The notes: generated from the letters alone by a model not told the origin. DNA of 64,000 bases from Nocardioides sp. JS614 (GCF_000015265.1 NC_008699.1:2108001-2172000), one strand, 5' to 3'. Counted from the stretch's first letter, positions 29,912-38,690 are shown. A program made the numbers and translations.

Positions 29912-32326
29912 GTGACGGTGGCATCGGTGGCCGAACGACTCTCGGGACGGCATGTCCTGCTGACCGGCGTCACCGGGTTCGTGGGCGAGGCGTTGCTGCA
30001 CCTGCTGCTCTCCGACGTGCCCGGTGTACGGGTGACGGTGCTGGTCCGGCCCAAGGGCTCGACCAGCGCGTCGAGCCGGACGGCGGCGCTGCTCGGCAAG
30101 CCGATCTTCGCGGGGATCGTCGAGGCCGCGGGCGGGGTGGAGCAGCTGATGGCTGCCCGGGTGGGCGTGCTCGAGGGCGACCTCGCCGACGTGCCCCCGC
30201 TGCCGGGCGGGCTGGACGCGGTGGTGCACTGCGCCGGCGACGTGTCCTTCGACCCGCCGGTCGACGAGGGGTTCCGCACCAACGTGCTCGGCACCCGGGA
30301 CCTGATCCGCAGGATCCAGGAGGTCGACGGCCCGGACCGACCCGACGACCAGCGGGTCCACTACGTGCACATCTCCACGGCGTACGTCGCCGGCCGGCGC
30401 CGTGGGTCGATCCCCGAGGGGCCGGTCGAGCACGACGTCGACCTCGAGGCCGAGCTCGCCTGGGGGCTGGCGCAGCGCCGGCAGATCGAGCACCAGAGCC
30501 GCACCGCGTTCGTGCTCGAGCGGGAGCGCCGGAAGGCGGAGAAGGCGCACAGCCGCGCCGGCATGCTCACCGCGGCGAGCGCCACCGAGGCCGCCCGCAA
30601 GGAGTGGGTCAAACGCGAGCTGGTGCGGGTCGGCACCGAGCGGGCCCGGAGCCTGGGCTGGACCGACTGCTACACGTTCACCAAGGCGCTCGGCGAGCGG
30701 GTGGTCGAGGCGCACGCGGCCACGGCCCGGGTCTCGATCGTCCGGCCCAGCATCATCGAATCGGCGCTCGTCACCCCGCACCCCGGGTGGATCGAGGGCT
30801 TCAAGATGGCCGAGCCGCTGATCCTCGCCTATGGGCGCGGCGAGCTGCCGGAGTTCCCCGCGGCCGCGGACACCATCGTCGACATCGTGCCGGTCGACCA
30901 CGTCGTGGCGGCGGTCGTCGCCGTGCTCGCCCACCCGCCCGAGGTCGGCGCGCCGGCGTACTTCCACGTCTCGTCCGGCGACCGCAACCCGCTCACGTTC
31001 CGCGAGCTCTACGGCAACGTGCGCGCCTACTTCGACGAGCACCCGTTCGCCGCCGGCGACCGCGGCGCCGCGCGGCTGCCGGACTGGCGCTTCCCGGGCG
31101 CCCAGTCGGTCGAGCGGCTGCTGAGCACCAGCGAGCGCGCGCACCGGGTCGCCGACTACCTGGTCGGGCGGACGCCGCGCAGCGACCGGGCCCGCGAGCT
31201 GGCCCGCAAGCTGGACCAGCAGGGCCGGCGCCTGGAGTTCCTGCGCCGCTACCTCGACCTCTACCACGAGTACGCGCAGGCCGAGCTGCGGTTCTCCGAC
31301 ACCCGCACGGTCGCGCTCTACGCGTCGCTGTCGCCCGAGGACCGCGAGCGGTTCGCGTTCGACACCGCCGTCGTCGACTGGGCGCACTACCTGCGCGAGG
31401 TGCACTGCCCGGCGGTCACCGCGCCGGTGCGGCGGATGGACGAGGCCCGCCGGGCCCGCAAGCGCAACGCCGACCTCGGCCTCAAGCCACTTGAACCCCG
31501 CTCCGCGCCAGCGGAGCCCGACCGACGGCGAGCGGAGCGAGCCTGGTCGGTCGGAACGGAAGGCACGGGGAGCGAAGCGACCTCCACGCCTTCGGGGGGT
31601 CCACGGGGGGCGGAGCCCCCCGTGTGTGCAGCCTTCTTCGACATGGACGGCACCCTGCTCTCGTCCAACGTGATCGAGACCTACCTGTGGCTGCGGCTGC
31701 GCGAGCAGTCCGGCTCCGAGCGGCTCACCGAGATCGGCCGGGTGGCGGGTCGGCTGCCGGCCCTGGTGCGCGCCGAGCGCCGCGAGCGCAGCGCCTTCCT
31801 GCGGGCCGTCTACCGCGAGTACGCCGGGGCCCGCCTGGCGGACCTCGAGGCGGTGGCGGACGCCCACCTGACCGACCACGTGCTGGCGCGCCTGTCCCCG
31901 GACGCCGTGCGCCGGATCCGCGAGCACCGGGCGGCCGGCCACCACACGGTGCTGATCACCGGCGCGATCCGGCCGCTGACCCGGCCGCTCGCGCCGCTGT
32001 TCGACCACATCGAGGCCGCCGAGCTGGCCGTGGACGACCGCGGGGTGTGCACCGGCCACCTCGCGGCCTCGCCGCTGGTGGGGGAGTCGCGCGCGGCCTG
32101 GATGCGGCAGTACGCCGCCGCCCGGGGGCTCGACCTGGCTGCGTCGTACGGATATGCGGACTCGCACTCCGACCTCCCGCTGCTGGAGGCGGTCGGCCGC
32201 CCGGTGGCGGTGCGGCCCGACGTGCCGCTGTTCCGGCATGCGCGCAGGCACCGGTGGACGATCGTCGACTGGGCCAGCTCGACCTCCAGCACCCGCACCC
32301 TCAACCCGGCCGGCCCCCGGTCATGA
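29912..32326 (+). CDS. Fatty acyl-CoA reductase fused to HAD-IB hydrolase
   Basis: An 804-residue two-part enzyme. Residues about 13-520 are an extended short-chain reductase of the fatty-acyl-CoA reductase (FAR) type: Rossmann motif LLTGVTGFVGEALL, HCAGDVSFD, HISTAYVAGRR, catalytic YTFTKALGE (YxxxK, about 253-257) and the FAR helical tail. It would reduce acyl-CoA to aldehyde or alcohol. Residues about 574-800 are a SerB-like HAD-IB phosphatase (FFDMDGTLLSSN, then VLITGA and YGYADSHSDLPLL). The joining linker (530-571) is encoded by palindromic repeat DNA. GTG at 29912 has no Shine-Dalgarno; CACAAT seven bases upstream suggests a leaderless mRNA. A GTG at 31622 could also start the HAD part alone. 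First gene of a four-gene cassette. Confidence 0.85.
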   Translation: MTVASVAERLSGRHVLLTGVTGFVGEALLHLLLSDVPGVRVTVLVRPKGSTSASSRTAALLGKPIFAGIVEAAGGVEQLMAARVGVLEGDLADVPPLPGGLDAVVHCAGDVSFDPPVDEGFRTNVLGTRDLIRRIQEVDGPDRPDDQRVHYVHISTAYVAGRRRGSIPEGPVEHDVDLEAELAWGLAQRRQIEHQSRTAFVLERERRKAEKAHSRAGMLTAASATEAARKEWVKRELVRVGTERARSLGWTDCYTFTKALGERVVEAHAATARVSIVRPSIIESALVTPHPGWIEGFKMAEPLILAYGRGELPEFPAAADTIVDIVPVDHVVAAVVAVLAHPPEVGAPAYFHVSSGDRNPLTFRELYGNVRAYFDEHPFAAGDRGAARLPDWRFPGAQSVERLLSTSERAHRVADYLVGRTPRSDRARELARKLDQQGRRLEFLRRYLDLYHEYAQAELRFSDTRTVALYASLSPEDRERFAFDTAVVDWAHYLREVHCPAVTAPVRRMDEARRARKRNADLGLKPLEPRSAPAEPDRRRAERAWSVGTEGTGSEATSTPSGGPRGAEPPVCAAFFDMDGTLLSSNVIETYLWLRLREQSGSERLTEIGRVAGRLPALVRAERRERSAFLRAVYREYAGARLADLEAVADAHLTDHVLARLSPDAVRRIREHRAAGHHTVLITGAIRPLTRPLAPLFDHIEAAELAVDDRGVCTGHLAASPLVGESRAAWMRQYAAARGLDLAASYGYADSHSDLPLLEAVGRPVAVRPDVPLFRHARRHRWTIVDWASSTSSTRTLNPAGPRS
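31500..31623. repeat. Palindromic repeat DNA inside the FAR-HAD linker
   Basis: Three hairpins in 124 bp within an open reading frame: GCTCCGC/GCGGAGC (31500-31517), CCGACCGA/TCGGTCGG (31518-31554) and ACGGGGGGC/GCCCCCCGT (31603-31623), with GAGCGAAGCGACC between. The encoded peptide is low-complexity and unlike either enzyme domain, so this looks like an in-frame inserted intergenic-type element. Confidence 0.7.
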
Positions 32327-32339
32327 GGAGCCTGTCGTG

Positions 32340-33527
32340 ATGCTCGCGCTGGAGATGTTCCGGTCGGTCTCGCGGACCATGGCCGGCAAGGCGATCGGCG
32401 GCCGGATGCCCGGCGTGCTGTCCGGCTTCGCCGCGCCGCTGCGGCTGGTCACCATCGACGAGCCGCGGGTCGAGCGGCCCGGCTGGGCGCGGCTGCGCAC
32501 CCGGCTCTCCGGCATCTGCGGCTCCGACCTGGGCGCGCTCTCGGGCCGCACCAGCCTGTACTTCTCCGCGGTCGTGTCGCTGCCGTTCGTGCCCGGGCAC
32601 GAGGTGGTCGCCGAGCTGCTGGACGACTGCGAGGACCTGCCGGCCGGCACCCGCGTCGTGGTCGACCCCGTGCTGGGCTGCGCCGCGCGGGGTGTCGAGC
32701 CGTGCGAGGCGTGCGCGGCCGGCGCGACCAACCGGTGCGCCCGGATCACCGTCGGGCACCTCTCACCCGGCCTGCAGACCGGGTTCTGCCACGACACCGG
32801 CGGCGGCTGGGGCCAGCAGCTGGCCGCCCACCGCAGCCAGCTCCACCCGGTCCCGGAGGGCTTCTCCGACGAGCAGGCGATCCTGATCGAGCCGGTGGCC
32901 TGCGCCGTGCACACGGCGCTGCGCGCCGGGGTCGCCGCCGGCGACCGGGTGCTGGTCAGCGGGGCCGGGTCGGTCGGGCTGTTCGCCACGCTCGCGCTGC
33001 GCGAGCTCACCGAGGCGGGCGAGATCATCGTGGTCGCCAAGCACCCCCACCAGCGCGAGCTGGCCCGCGAGCTGGGCGCGACCGAGGTCGTCGCGCCGGG
33101 CGAGGTGCTGCGGCGGGTACGCCGCTCCACGGGCGCCTTCCAGCTCGAGCCGGAGTTCTCCACGCCGTACCTCCTCGGCGGCGTCGACGTCGCCGTCGAC
33201 GCGGTCGGGAGCAAGCAGTCGCTGGAGAGTGCCCTCCAGGCCACCCGGGCCGGGGGCCGGGTGGTGCTGTCCGGCATGCCCGCCGCCGCCGACCTGTCCG
33301 CCGCCTGGTTCCGCGAGCTCGAGGTGGTCGGCACCTACGCCTCGTCCCGCTCCGACGACGCGTTCGGGAGGGCGACCGAGCTGGTCGCCACCGACGCCGT
33401 CCAGCAGCTTGCCAAGAGCGTCGCCAGCTATCCGCTGCACCGGTGGCGCGAGGCGCTCGACCACGCCCACTCGGCCGGCCGGCTCGGCACGGTCAAGGTG
33501 GCCTTCGACCCCCGCTCGTCCCACTGA
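32340..33527 (+). CDS. Zinc-dependent alcohol dehydrogenase (MDR family)
   Basis: A medium-chain dehydrogenase of 395 residues. Catalytic-zinc region GICGSDLGAL and PFVPGHEVVAEL, a cysteine cluster GCAARGVEPCEACAAGATNRC (structural-zinc-like), and the NAD-binding GAGSVGLFATLALREL are visible. It would interconvert an alcohol and aldehyde/ketone, here probably a product of the upstream acyl-CoA reductase. GAGGAG overlaps the upstream stop region; ATG at 32340 is nine bases after it, and GTG at 32337 is the alternative. The gap to the reductase gene is 13 bp. Confidence 0.88.
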   Translation: MLALEMFRSVSRTMAGKAIGGRMPGVLSGFAAPLRLVTIDEPRVERPGWARLRTRLSGICGSDLGALSGRTSLYFSAVVSLPFVPGHEVVAELLDDCEDLPAGTRVVVDPVLGCAARGVEPCEACAAGATNRCARITVGHLSPGLQTGFCHDTGGGWGQQLAAHRSQLHPVPEGFSDEQAILIEPVACAVHTALRAGVAAGDRVLVSGAGSVGLFATLALRELTEAGEIIVVAKHPHQRELARELGATEVVAPGEVLRRVRRSTGAFQLEPEFSTPYLLGGVDVAVDAVGSKQSLESALQATRAGGRVVLSGMPAAADLSAAWFRELEVVGTYASSRSDDAFGRATELVATDAVQQLAKSVASYPLHRWREALDHAHSAGRLGTVKVAFDPRSSH

Positions 33528-33537
33528 GGAGCACACA

Positions 33538-35118
33538 TTGAGCAGGCCAGGTTTCGTCCTCGAGGTGGACGACCGCACCCCGCCGTTGGTCGTCCACGAG
33601 GGCCTCGGCTTCCGGCTGGAGAGCTTCCCGCTCGGGACCCGCGTGGTCTACCCGCCCGAGTCGATCCCGGCCGTGCCGGACGTCGAGGAGGCGATCCGCG
33701 AGGCGCTGCTGCACCCGCACGACAGCGAGCCGCTGCCGGCGCTGCTGCGGCCCGGCATGCGCCTGACGATCGCCTTCGACGACCTCTCGCTGCCGCTGCC
33801 GACGATGCGGGCGCCCGACATCCGCGGCCGGATCATCGAACAGGTGCTCACGATGGCCGCCGAGGCCGGCGTCGACGACGTGCAGCTGATCGCCGCCAAC
33901 GCGTTGCACCGCCGGATGACCGCCGCCGAACTGCAGCACATCGTGGGGGAGCGGGTGTTCCGCTCGTTCTACCCCCAGGGCCAGCTCTACAACTTCGACG
34001 CCGAGGACCGCGACAACCTGGCGCACCTCGGCACCACCGACAAGGGTGAGGACGTCGAGATCAGCAGGCGGGCGGCGGAGTCCGACCTGCTCGTCTACGT
34101 CAACGTGAACCTGGTCGCGATGGACGGCGGCCACAAGTCGGTGGGCATCGGGCTGGCGTCGTACCGGTCCCTGCGCCACCACCACAACGCCAAGACCATG
34201 GTCCACTCGCGCTCGTTCATGGACCACAAGCACTCCGCGATGCACCACTCCGCATGGCGGATGGGCCGGCTGATCAAGGAGCACGTCAAGGTCTTCCAGA
34301 TCGAGACCACGCTGAACAACGACGTCTTCCCCAAGCCCTTCGACTTCCTCCAGAAGCGCGAGTGGGAGTGGTCGGTGAAGGACCAGGCGACGATGCTCGG
34401 CGTGCGGCGCGGCCTGTCGGTCGCGCCGCAGCGGATGCGGCACAAGATGTTCCACGACCTGCGGTCGGTCTACGGGCTGACCGGCGTCAACGCCGGCGAG
34501 GTCGAGGCCGTGCACGAGCGGACCCTGCAGAAGGTGCACCAGCAGCACCTGGTCGAGGTGCAGGGCCAGTCCGACGTGCTGGTGATGGGGGTGCCCTACC
34601 TGGGCCCCTACAACGTGAGCTCGTCGATGAACCCGATCCTCGCCACCTGCATGGGCCTGGGCTACTACTTCAACTCCTACCGGGGCCAGCCGGTCGTCCG
34701 GAAGGGCGGCGCGGTGATCCTGTACCACCCGCTCAACGAGGGCTTCAACCAGCTGCACCATCCCTCGTACGTCGACTTCTACGAGGAGGTGCTCGCGGAG
34801 TCGACGGATCCGGCGGTCGTGGGGGAGAAGTACGAGCAGCAGTTCGCCCAGGACCCCTGGTTCATCCACCTGTACCGGACCTCGCACGCGTACCACGGCG
34901 TGCACCCGTTCTACATGTGGTACTGGGCGGCGCACGCGATGGACCACCTCGACGAGGTGATCTGGGTCGGCGCCGACCGCCGGGTCGCCGCGCGGCTGGG
35001 CTTCCGCGCGGCGTCGACCCTGGCCGACGCGCTCGAGATGGCGTCCGGCACGGTCGGCACCAGCCCGTCGATCACCTACCTCCACAACCCGCCGCACCTG
35101 CTCGCGGACGTCCGGTGA
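33538..35118 (+). CDS. LarA-like (lactate racemase N-domain/DUF2088) protein
   Basis: A 526-residue protein of the LarA superfamily of nickel-pincer racemases/epimerases. Family features include IAFDDLSLPLPTM (LarA has ISDGTRPCP at this place), the histidine-bearing DVQLIAANALHRRMT, and NLVAMDGGHKSVGIGLASY with the pincer-lysine position. A large His/Tyr/Trp-rich C-terminal region (HAYHGVHPFYMWYWAAHAMDH) is longer than in LarA. TTG at 33538 is supported by GAGGAG six bases upstream. The cofactor-synthesis genes larB, larC and larE are not in the window. It may epimerise a hydroxylated lipid intermediate; the substrate is unknown. Confidence 0.75.
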   Translation: MSRPGFVLEVDDRTPPLVVHEGLGFRLESFPLGTRVVYPPESIPAVPDVEEAIREALLHPHDSEPLPALLRPGMRLTIAFDDLSLPLPTMRAPDIRGRIIEQVLTMAAEAGVDDVQLIAANALHRRMTAAELQHIVGERVFRSFYPQGQLYNFDAEDRDNLAHLGTTDKGEDVEISRRAAESDLLVYVNVNLVAMDGGHKSVGIGLASYRSLRHHHNAKTMVHSRSFMDHKHSAMHHSAWRMGRLIKEHVKVFQIETTLNNDVFPKPFDFLQKREWEWSVKDQATMLGVRRGLSVAPQRMRHKMFHDLRSVYGLTGVNAGEVEAVHERTLQKVHQQHLVEVQGQSDVLVMGVPYLGPYNVSSSMNPILATCMGLGYYFNSYRGQPVVRKGGAVILYHPLNEGFNQLHHPSYVDFYEEVLAESTDPAVVGEKYEQQFAQDPWFIHLYRTSHAYHGVHPFYMWYWAAHAMDHLDEVIWVGADRRVAARLGFRAASTLADALEMASGTVGTSPSITYLHNPPHLLADVR

Positions 35119-35122
35119 CGCG

Positions 35123-36049
35123 ATGAGCTTCCTCAAGGAGACCGCCGACGACGTCCGGCTCGTCGCCCGGGGCTGGCGCTGGGGCCGGCGCCCCCAGGTG
35201 CCCCGCTCGGCCGAGGAGTGGGTGCTCCCGGCCCGGTCGACGGTGTTCGGCACCGAGTGGTCGCGCCGCCGCCCGGCGATGGCCGCCCGCGAGGTCGCCC
35301 AGAAGGTCGGGCTGGAGCCGCTGTTCCGCTCCCAGGTGCGCACCCGCGTCGAGGGCCTCGACGTGCTCGAACGGGTCGACGGTCCGGTCATCTTCGTCGC
35401 GAACCACGCCTCCCACCTGGACACGCCGCTGATCCTGCTCTCGCTGCCCGACGAGTGGCGCCGGCGTACGGCGGTGGCCGCCGCGGCGGACTACTTCTTC
35501 GACACCTGGTGGCGCGCGGTCGGCTCCTCGCTGCTGTTCAACACCTTCCCGATCGACCGCCGCGGCGGCACGATGGCGGCGACCCCGGGCGAGGTGCTGG
35601 CCGAGGGCTGGAGCCTGGTGATCTACCCCGAGGGCACCCGGTCGACCGACGGCTGGCTCGGCCGGTTCCGGATGGGGGCAGCCTTCCTCGCCAAGGAGTA
35701 CGGCGTCCCCGTCGTGCCGGTCGCCCACCGCGGGACGTTCGCCGCGATGCCGCGCGGGCAGGGCTGGCCCTCGGCCGGCCGGCGCCAGCTGACCATCCGG
35801 TTCGGCGAGCCGCTGCTGCCCGGGGCCGACGAGACCGTGCGCGACTTCGCACCGCGGATCAAGGACGCCGTCGCCGCGCTGCTGGACGAGGACTCCTCCA
35901 CGTGGTGGGAGGCCCGGCGGCGGGCCGCGACGGGGGCGACTCCCGACCCGACCGGGCCGAAGGTCGCCCAGTGGCGGCGCGTCTGGCAGCAGACGCAGTC
36001 GCCGCAGGCGGACGCCCCGGCCCGGCGGCTCACCGCCTGGCGGCGCTGA
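35123..36049 (+). CDS. 1-acyl-glycerol-3-phosphate acyltransferase family protein (PlsC type)
   Basis: An acyltransferase of 308 residues. The catalytic NHASHLD (H95, D100) and the substrate motif IYPEGTRSTDG (about 167-177) are intact; FPIDRRGG and VPVVPVAHRG match blocks III and IV. It transfers an acyl chain from acyl-CoA or acyl-ACP to a glycerol-phosphate-like alcohol at the membrane. It starts four bases after the LarA-like stop codon and ends the cassette. Its last base is 10 bp from the convergent DyP gene. Confidence 0.88.
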   Translation: MSFLKETADDVRLVARGWRWGRRPQVPRSAEEWVLPARSTVFGTEWSRRRPAMAAREVAQKVGLEPLFRSQVRTRVEGLDVLERVDGPVIFVANHASHLDTPLILLSLPDEWRRRTAVAAAADYFFDTWWRAVGSSLLFNTFPIDRRGGTMAATPGEVLAEGWSLVIYPEGTRSTDGWLGRFRMGAAFLAKEYGVPVVPVAHRGTFAAMPRGQGWPSAGRRQLTIRFGEPLLPGADETVRDFAPRIKDAVAALLDEDSSTWWEARRRAATGATPDPTGPKVAQWRRVWQQTQSPQADAPARRLTAWRR

Positions 36050-36059
36050 GCGCGCGCCC

Positions 36060-37205
36060 TCATCGCAGCACCGTCGACCCCAGCCAGTCGCCGCGCTCGA
36101 ACCCGGGCAGCACCACGAACACCGCCGAGCCGGTCGCCGTGGTCCAGGTGTTGAGCGCGTCCGCGCGGTCCAGGGACCGCTGGATCGGCACGAACTGCCC
36201 GGCGACCGAGGCCTGGAAGCTGCAGAACAGCAGGCCGCTCTCCTCCGCGGTGGCGTAGCTGGCGCCCTTGCGGAAGATCCGGGCCCCGGCGTTCTCCATC
36301 GGGTGTGCGAGCCGGGCGTGCGCGTGTGGACCCGGGCCGTCGAGCCGGGCGCCGTCGTCGAGGCTGCGGCCCAGGGCCCGCTCCTGGCGGTCGCGGGTGA
36401 GCTCCGCCCAGGTGTCCAGGTCCATCGCGATCCGGCGTACGACCAGCGTGCTGCCGCCGGTCCACGGCGGCTCGCGCAGCCACACGGTCTCGTCGAAGGT
36501 CCCGGTGCCCGGCGCCGGGTTGGCGGTCCCGTCGACCTGCCCGAACAGGTTGCGCCCCGTCATCGGCCGGCCCTCGGCGTCGACGCCGTTCCAGAACCCG
36601 GCCTGGCGCCAACGCTCCCGGGCGAACGGCCGGGCGTCGCGGACCAGCTGGCGCACCGCGTGCGCGACCGTCGTCCCCTCGCGGCCGCCGACGACCAGCA
36701 CCAGGTCCCCGCCCGACCAACGCTCCTCGAGCCGGTCGTGGCGCATCGGTGGCACCGGCTCGAACCCGCGCGGCGGCTCGATCCGCCCGGCGGCCAGGGC
36801 GCCCGGGCCGAGCCCGACGGTGATCGTCAGGTCGGCGCGCGCCGCGGCCAGCCACGGCTCGGTGTCGCCGGGGGTCGGACGCCCGGTGGTCAGCGCCTCG
36901 ACGTCGCCGGTCCACGCCCGGAGCAGCCGCCCGAGAGCGTCGCGGTCGGCGTCGGGCAGCAGGTCGAGCGCGACCAGCTCGACCACCGGCGGGGTCGGCG
37001 CGGCGACGCCCGGCTGGTGGACGCCGTACGGCGAGAGCTCCGCACCCGGTCCGCTCCGCGTCGGGTCGTCGCGGCGGTCCCGACCGGCGCCCCAGGCGGC
37101 ACCGCCGGCCGTGCCGGCGGCCGCACCCGCGACCGCTGACCCGGCGTACCCGAGGAACCGCCGCCGGCCGAATCCGGACCGGGCGGATGTCTCGGATCCG
37201 GCCAT
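36060..37205 (-). CDS. Tat-exported DyP-type heme peroxidase
   Basis: A 381-residue dye-decolorizing peroxidase of the EfeB/DyP class. A twin-arginine signal peptide is obvious (GFGRRRFLGYAG followed by an Ala-rich hydrophobic stretch). The GxxDG signature occurs as FGQVDGTANP, and the proximal-heme His region as HARLAHPMENAG. It would use peroxide to oxidise an extracytoplasmic substrate. ATG at 37205 overlaps the stop of the copper-chaperone gene (TGATG), so the two are coupled. EfeO/EfeU iron-uptake partners are absent here; the linked genes point to copper instead. Confidence 0.92.
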   Translation of the reverse strand: MAGSETSARSGFGRRRFLGYAGSAVAGAAAGTAGGAAWGAGRDRRDDPTRSGPGAELSPYGVHQPGVAAPTPPVVELVALDLLPDADRDALGRLLRAWTGDVEALTTGRPTPGDTEPWLAAARADLTITVGLGPGALAAGRIEPPRGFEPVPPMRHDRLEERWSGGDLVLVVGGREGTTVAHAVRQLVRDARPFARERWRQAGFWNGVDAEGRPMTGRNLFGQVDGTANPAPGTGTFDETVWLREPPWTGGSTLVVRRIAMDLDTWAELTRDRQERALGRSLDDGARLDGPGPHAHARLAHPMENAGARIFRKGASYATAEESGLLFCSFQASVAGQFVPIQRSLDRADALNTWTTATGSAVFVVLPGFERGDWLGSTVLR

Positions 37206-37753
37206 CAGTGCTCGTGCTCCCCGGTGCCGGGCGCGTGGTAGTGGCCGCCGTCCTCGGTGAACTCCTTCACCGGCGCGGTGACCTCCAGGGTGGTGCCGTC
37301 GGAGAAGGTCAGCGCGAGGTCGACCTCGGCGCCGGCGGCCAGCTCGTCCTCGAGGTCCATCAGCATCAGGTGGTAGCCGCCGGGCTGCAGCAGCTGGCCA
37401 CCGCCCGCGCGGACCAGGACGCCGTCCTCGGCCTCGCGCATCACCATCTCGCCGTCCACCTCGGCCATCTCGTGGATCTGGACCATCGGCGCCGCCGGGG
37501 ACGTGGCGCTCTCGAGGGTGACGTCCTCCTCGGTCTCGTTGTCGATGACCAGGAACGCGGCCGTCATGGTCGGGTCCTCGGTGCCGGTGGTGGCCCGGAC
37601 CCAGGGGTCCTCGATCGTCAGGGCGCCGGCCTCCGCGGCCGCGGCGGGGGCCTCGTCCTCACCGCAGCCGGTGAGCAGGGGCAACGCGAGCGCGAGCGCC
37701 AGCGCGGGCATCAGGGTGCGCGTCCAGGGGCGGCGCGCAGCAGGGTTCGTCAT
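37205..37753 (-). CDS. PCu(A)C-type copper chaperone lipoprotein
   Basis: A 182-residue lipoprotein: signal peptide with lipobox LLTGC (Cys about 30), then a cupredoxin-like PCu(A)C fold. The copper-binding H(M)X10MX21HXM pattern is visible as VQIHEMAEVDGEMVMRE and later GGYHLMLMDL. A His-rich tail (GGHYHAPGTGEHEH) could add metal sites. It delivers Cu(I) outside the membrane, typically to cytochrome oxidase. ATG at 37753 follows GGGAGAGAAG. A triple 9-bp repeat lies in the leader. Confidence 0.93.
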   Translation of the reverse strand: MTNPAARRPWTRTLMPALALALALPLLTGCGEDEAPAAAAEAGALTIEDPWVRATTGTEDPTMTAAFLVIDNETEEDVTLESATSPAAPMVQIHEMAEVDGEMVMREAEDGVLVRAGGGQLLQPGGYHLMLMDLEDELAAGAEVDLALTFSDGTTLEVTAPVKEFTEDGGHYHAPGTGEHEH

Positions 37754-37770
37754 GGGTACTTCTCTCCCGG

Positions 37771-37797
37771 TGTCTGGGGTGTCTGGGGTGTCTGGGG
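37771..37797. repeat. Tandem 9-bp repeat upstream of the copper-chaperone gene
   Basis: TGTCTGGGG occurs three times head to tail (37771, 37780, 37789), just upstream of the ribosome-binding site of the PCu(A)C gene. It may be a regulator-binding array or a slippage-prone tract. Confidence 0.8.
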
Positions 37798-37857
37798 ATG
37801 GGCGCGCGGGTGCGCCGGACCGGCGCCGTGGGGCGGGTCCGTGGGACTCAGCGACGG

Positions 37858-38562
37858 TCAGGAAGCGAGGAGCGCAGGTGGGCCGCGGTGCGAGAGCGCC
37901 GGTCGGTCCAGGCGGGGGATCGGGGTGAAGCCGGCCCGTCGAGGCCGGGGCCGGGGCGCGGTCGCGGCGCCGCGCAGGACCGCCAGGGTCGCGGCCGCGC
38001 TGCGCCGGGCCGCGGCGAGCACGACGACGCGGGCCGCCGCCAGGTGCAGCAGCGCCCACAGGGCGCGCTCGCCGACGGCCAGGAGCAGGCCGAGGGCGAC
38101 GGCCGCGGCCAGGTGGGCGGCCAGCATGAGGGGGCCCTGGTCGGCCAGGTGGTGCAGCAGGTGGGTCAGCGGCGCGGTGGGTACGCCGGGCCGGTCGTGG
38201 CCCGCCATCGCGGGCATGGACGTGTAGGCGTCGAGGAGCGACCCGACCCGCCGGCCGTCGGCGTCGACCGGCAAGCTCGTGGCGGGGACGGACAGGTGCC
38301 GTGGGGCCGCCGTACCTCCGTCGTCACGGTGGCCGGCGAGGGCCGAGAGCGCCGTGTGGGCCAGGCCCTGTCCGGCGACGACGAGGACCACGATGCGGCG
38401 GGTGGACGCCGGCCCGAGCAGGAACCGCCCGGCCAGCACGACGAGCGCCGCGGTGAGGACCAGCAGCGCGACCGGGTGGGGGATCCGGCCGCCCGCCGAC
38501 GCGTGCGAGACCGTCCCGGTGCCCAGCATCACGGCGCCGAGCACCAGGGCGCGCGCCCACAC
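37858..38562 (-). CDS. Multi-pass membrane protein, probably copper-linked
   Basis: A 234-residue membrane protein with about five hydrophobic segments (for example PVALLVLTAALVVLAGRFLL, LMLAAHLAAAVALGLLLAVG) and His-rich loops (HLLHHLADQG, AMAGHDRPG) that could bind metal. The C-terminal tail is cytoplasmic and Arg/Pro-rich. I do not recognise a named family; such proteins often sit with PCu(A)C/CopC genes. The start is taken as GTG at 38562, uncertain because no good ribosome-binding site is seen. It is 104 bp upstream of the copper-chaperone gene on the same strand. Confidence 0.65.
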   Translation of the reverse strand: MWARALVLGAVMLGTGTVSHASAGGRIPHPVALLVLTAALVVLAGRFLLGPASTRRIVVLVVAGQGLAHTALSALAGHRDDGGTAAPRHLSVPATSLPVDADGRRVGSLLDAYTSMPAMAGHDRPGVPTAPLTHLLHHLADQGPLMLAAHLAAAVALGLLLAVGERALWALLHLAAARVVVLAAARRSAAATLAVLRGAATAPRPRPRRAGFTPIPRLDRPALSHRGPPALLAS

Positions 38563-38690
38563 CAGGAACGGCGGCGCGGTGGCTGCAGGTGCGACAGCGG
38601 TCGCGGGAGCGGGCGGGATCGCGGTTCTCCGGGAGGGCTCGGGTGGCTCGGGAGCGGGCGCGCACAGGATACGGGGAGTGCGCGTCCGCT

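Noticed and set aside
28493..32251. 1,252-codon open frame on the minus strand
   Set aside because: Antisense shadow of the USP and FAR-HAD genes; Arg/His/Gly-rich composition and no domain signal, as expected for high-GC frames.
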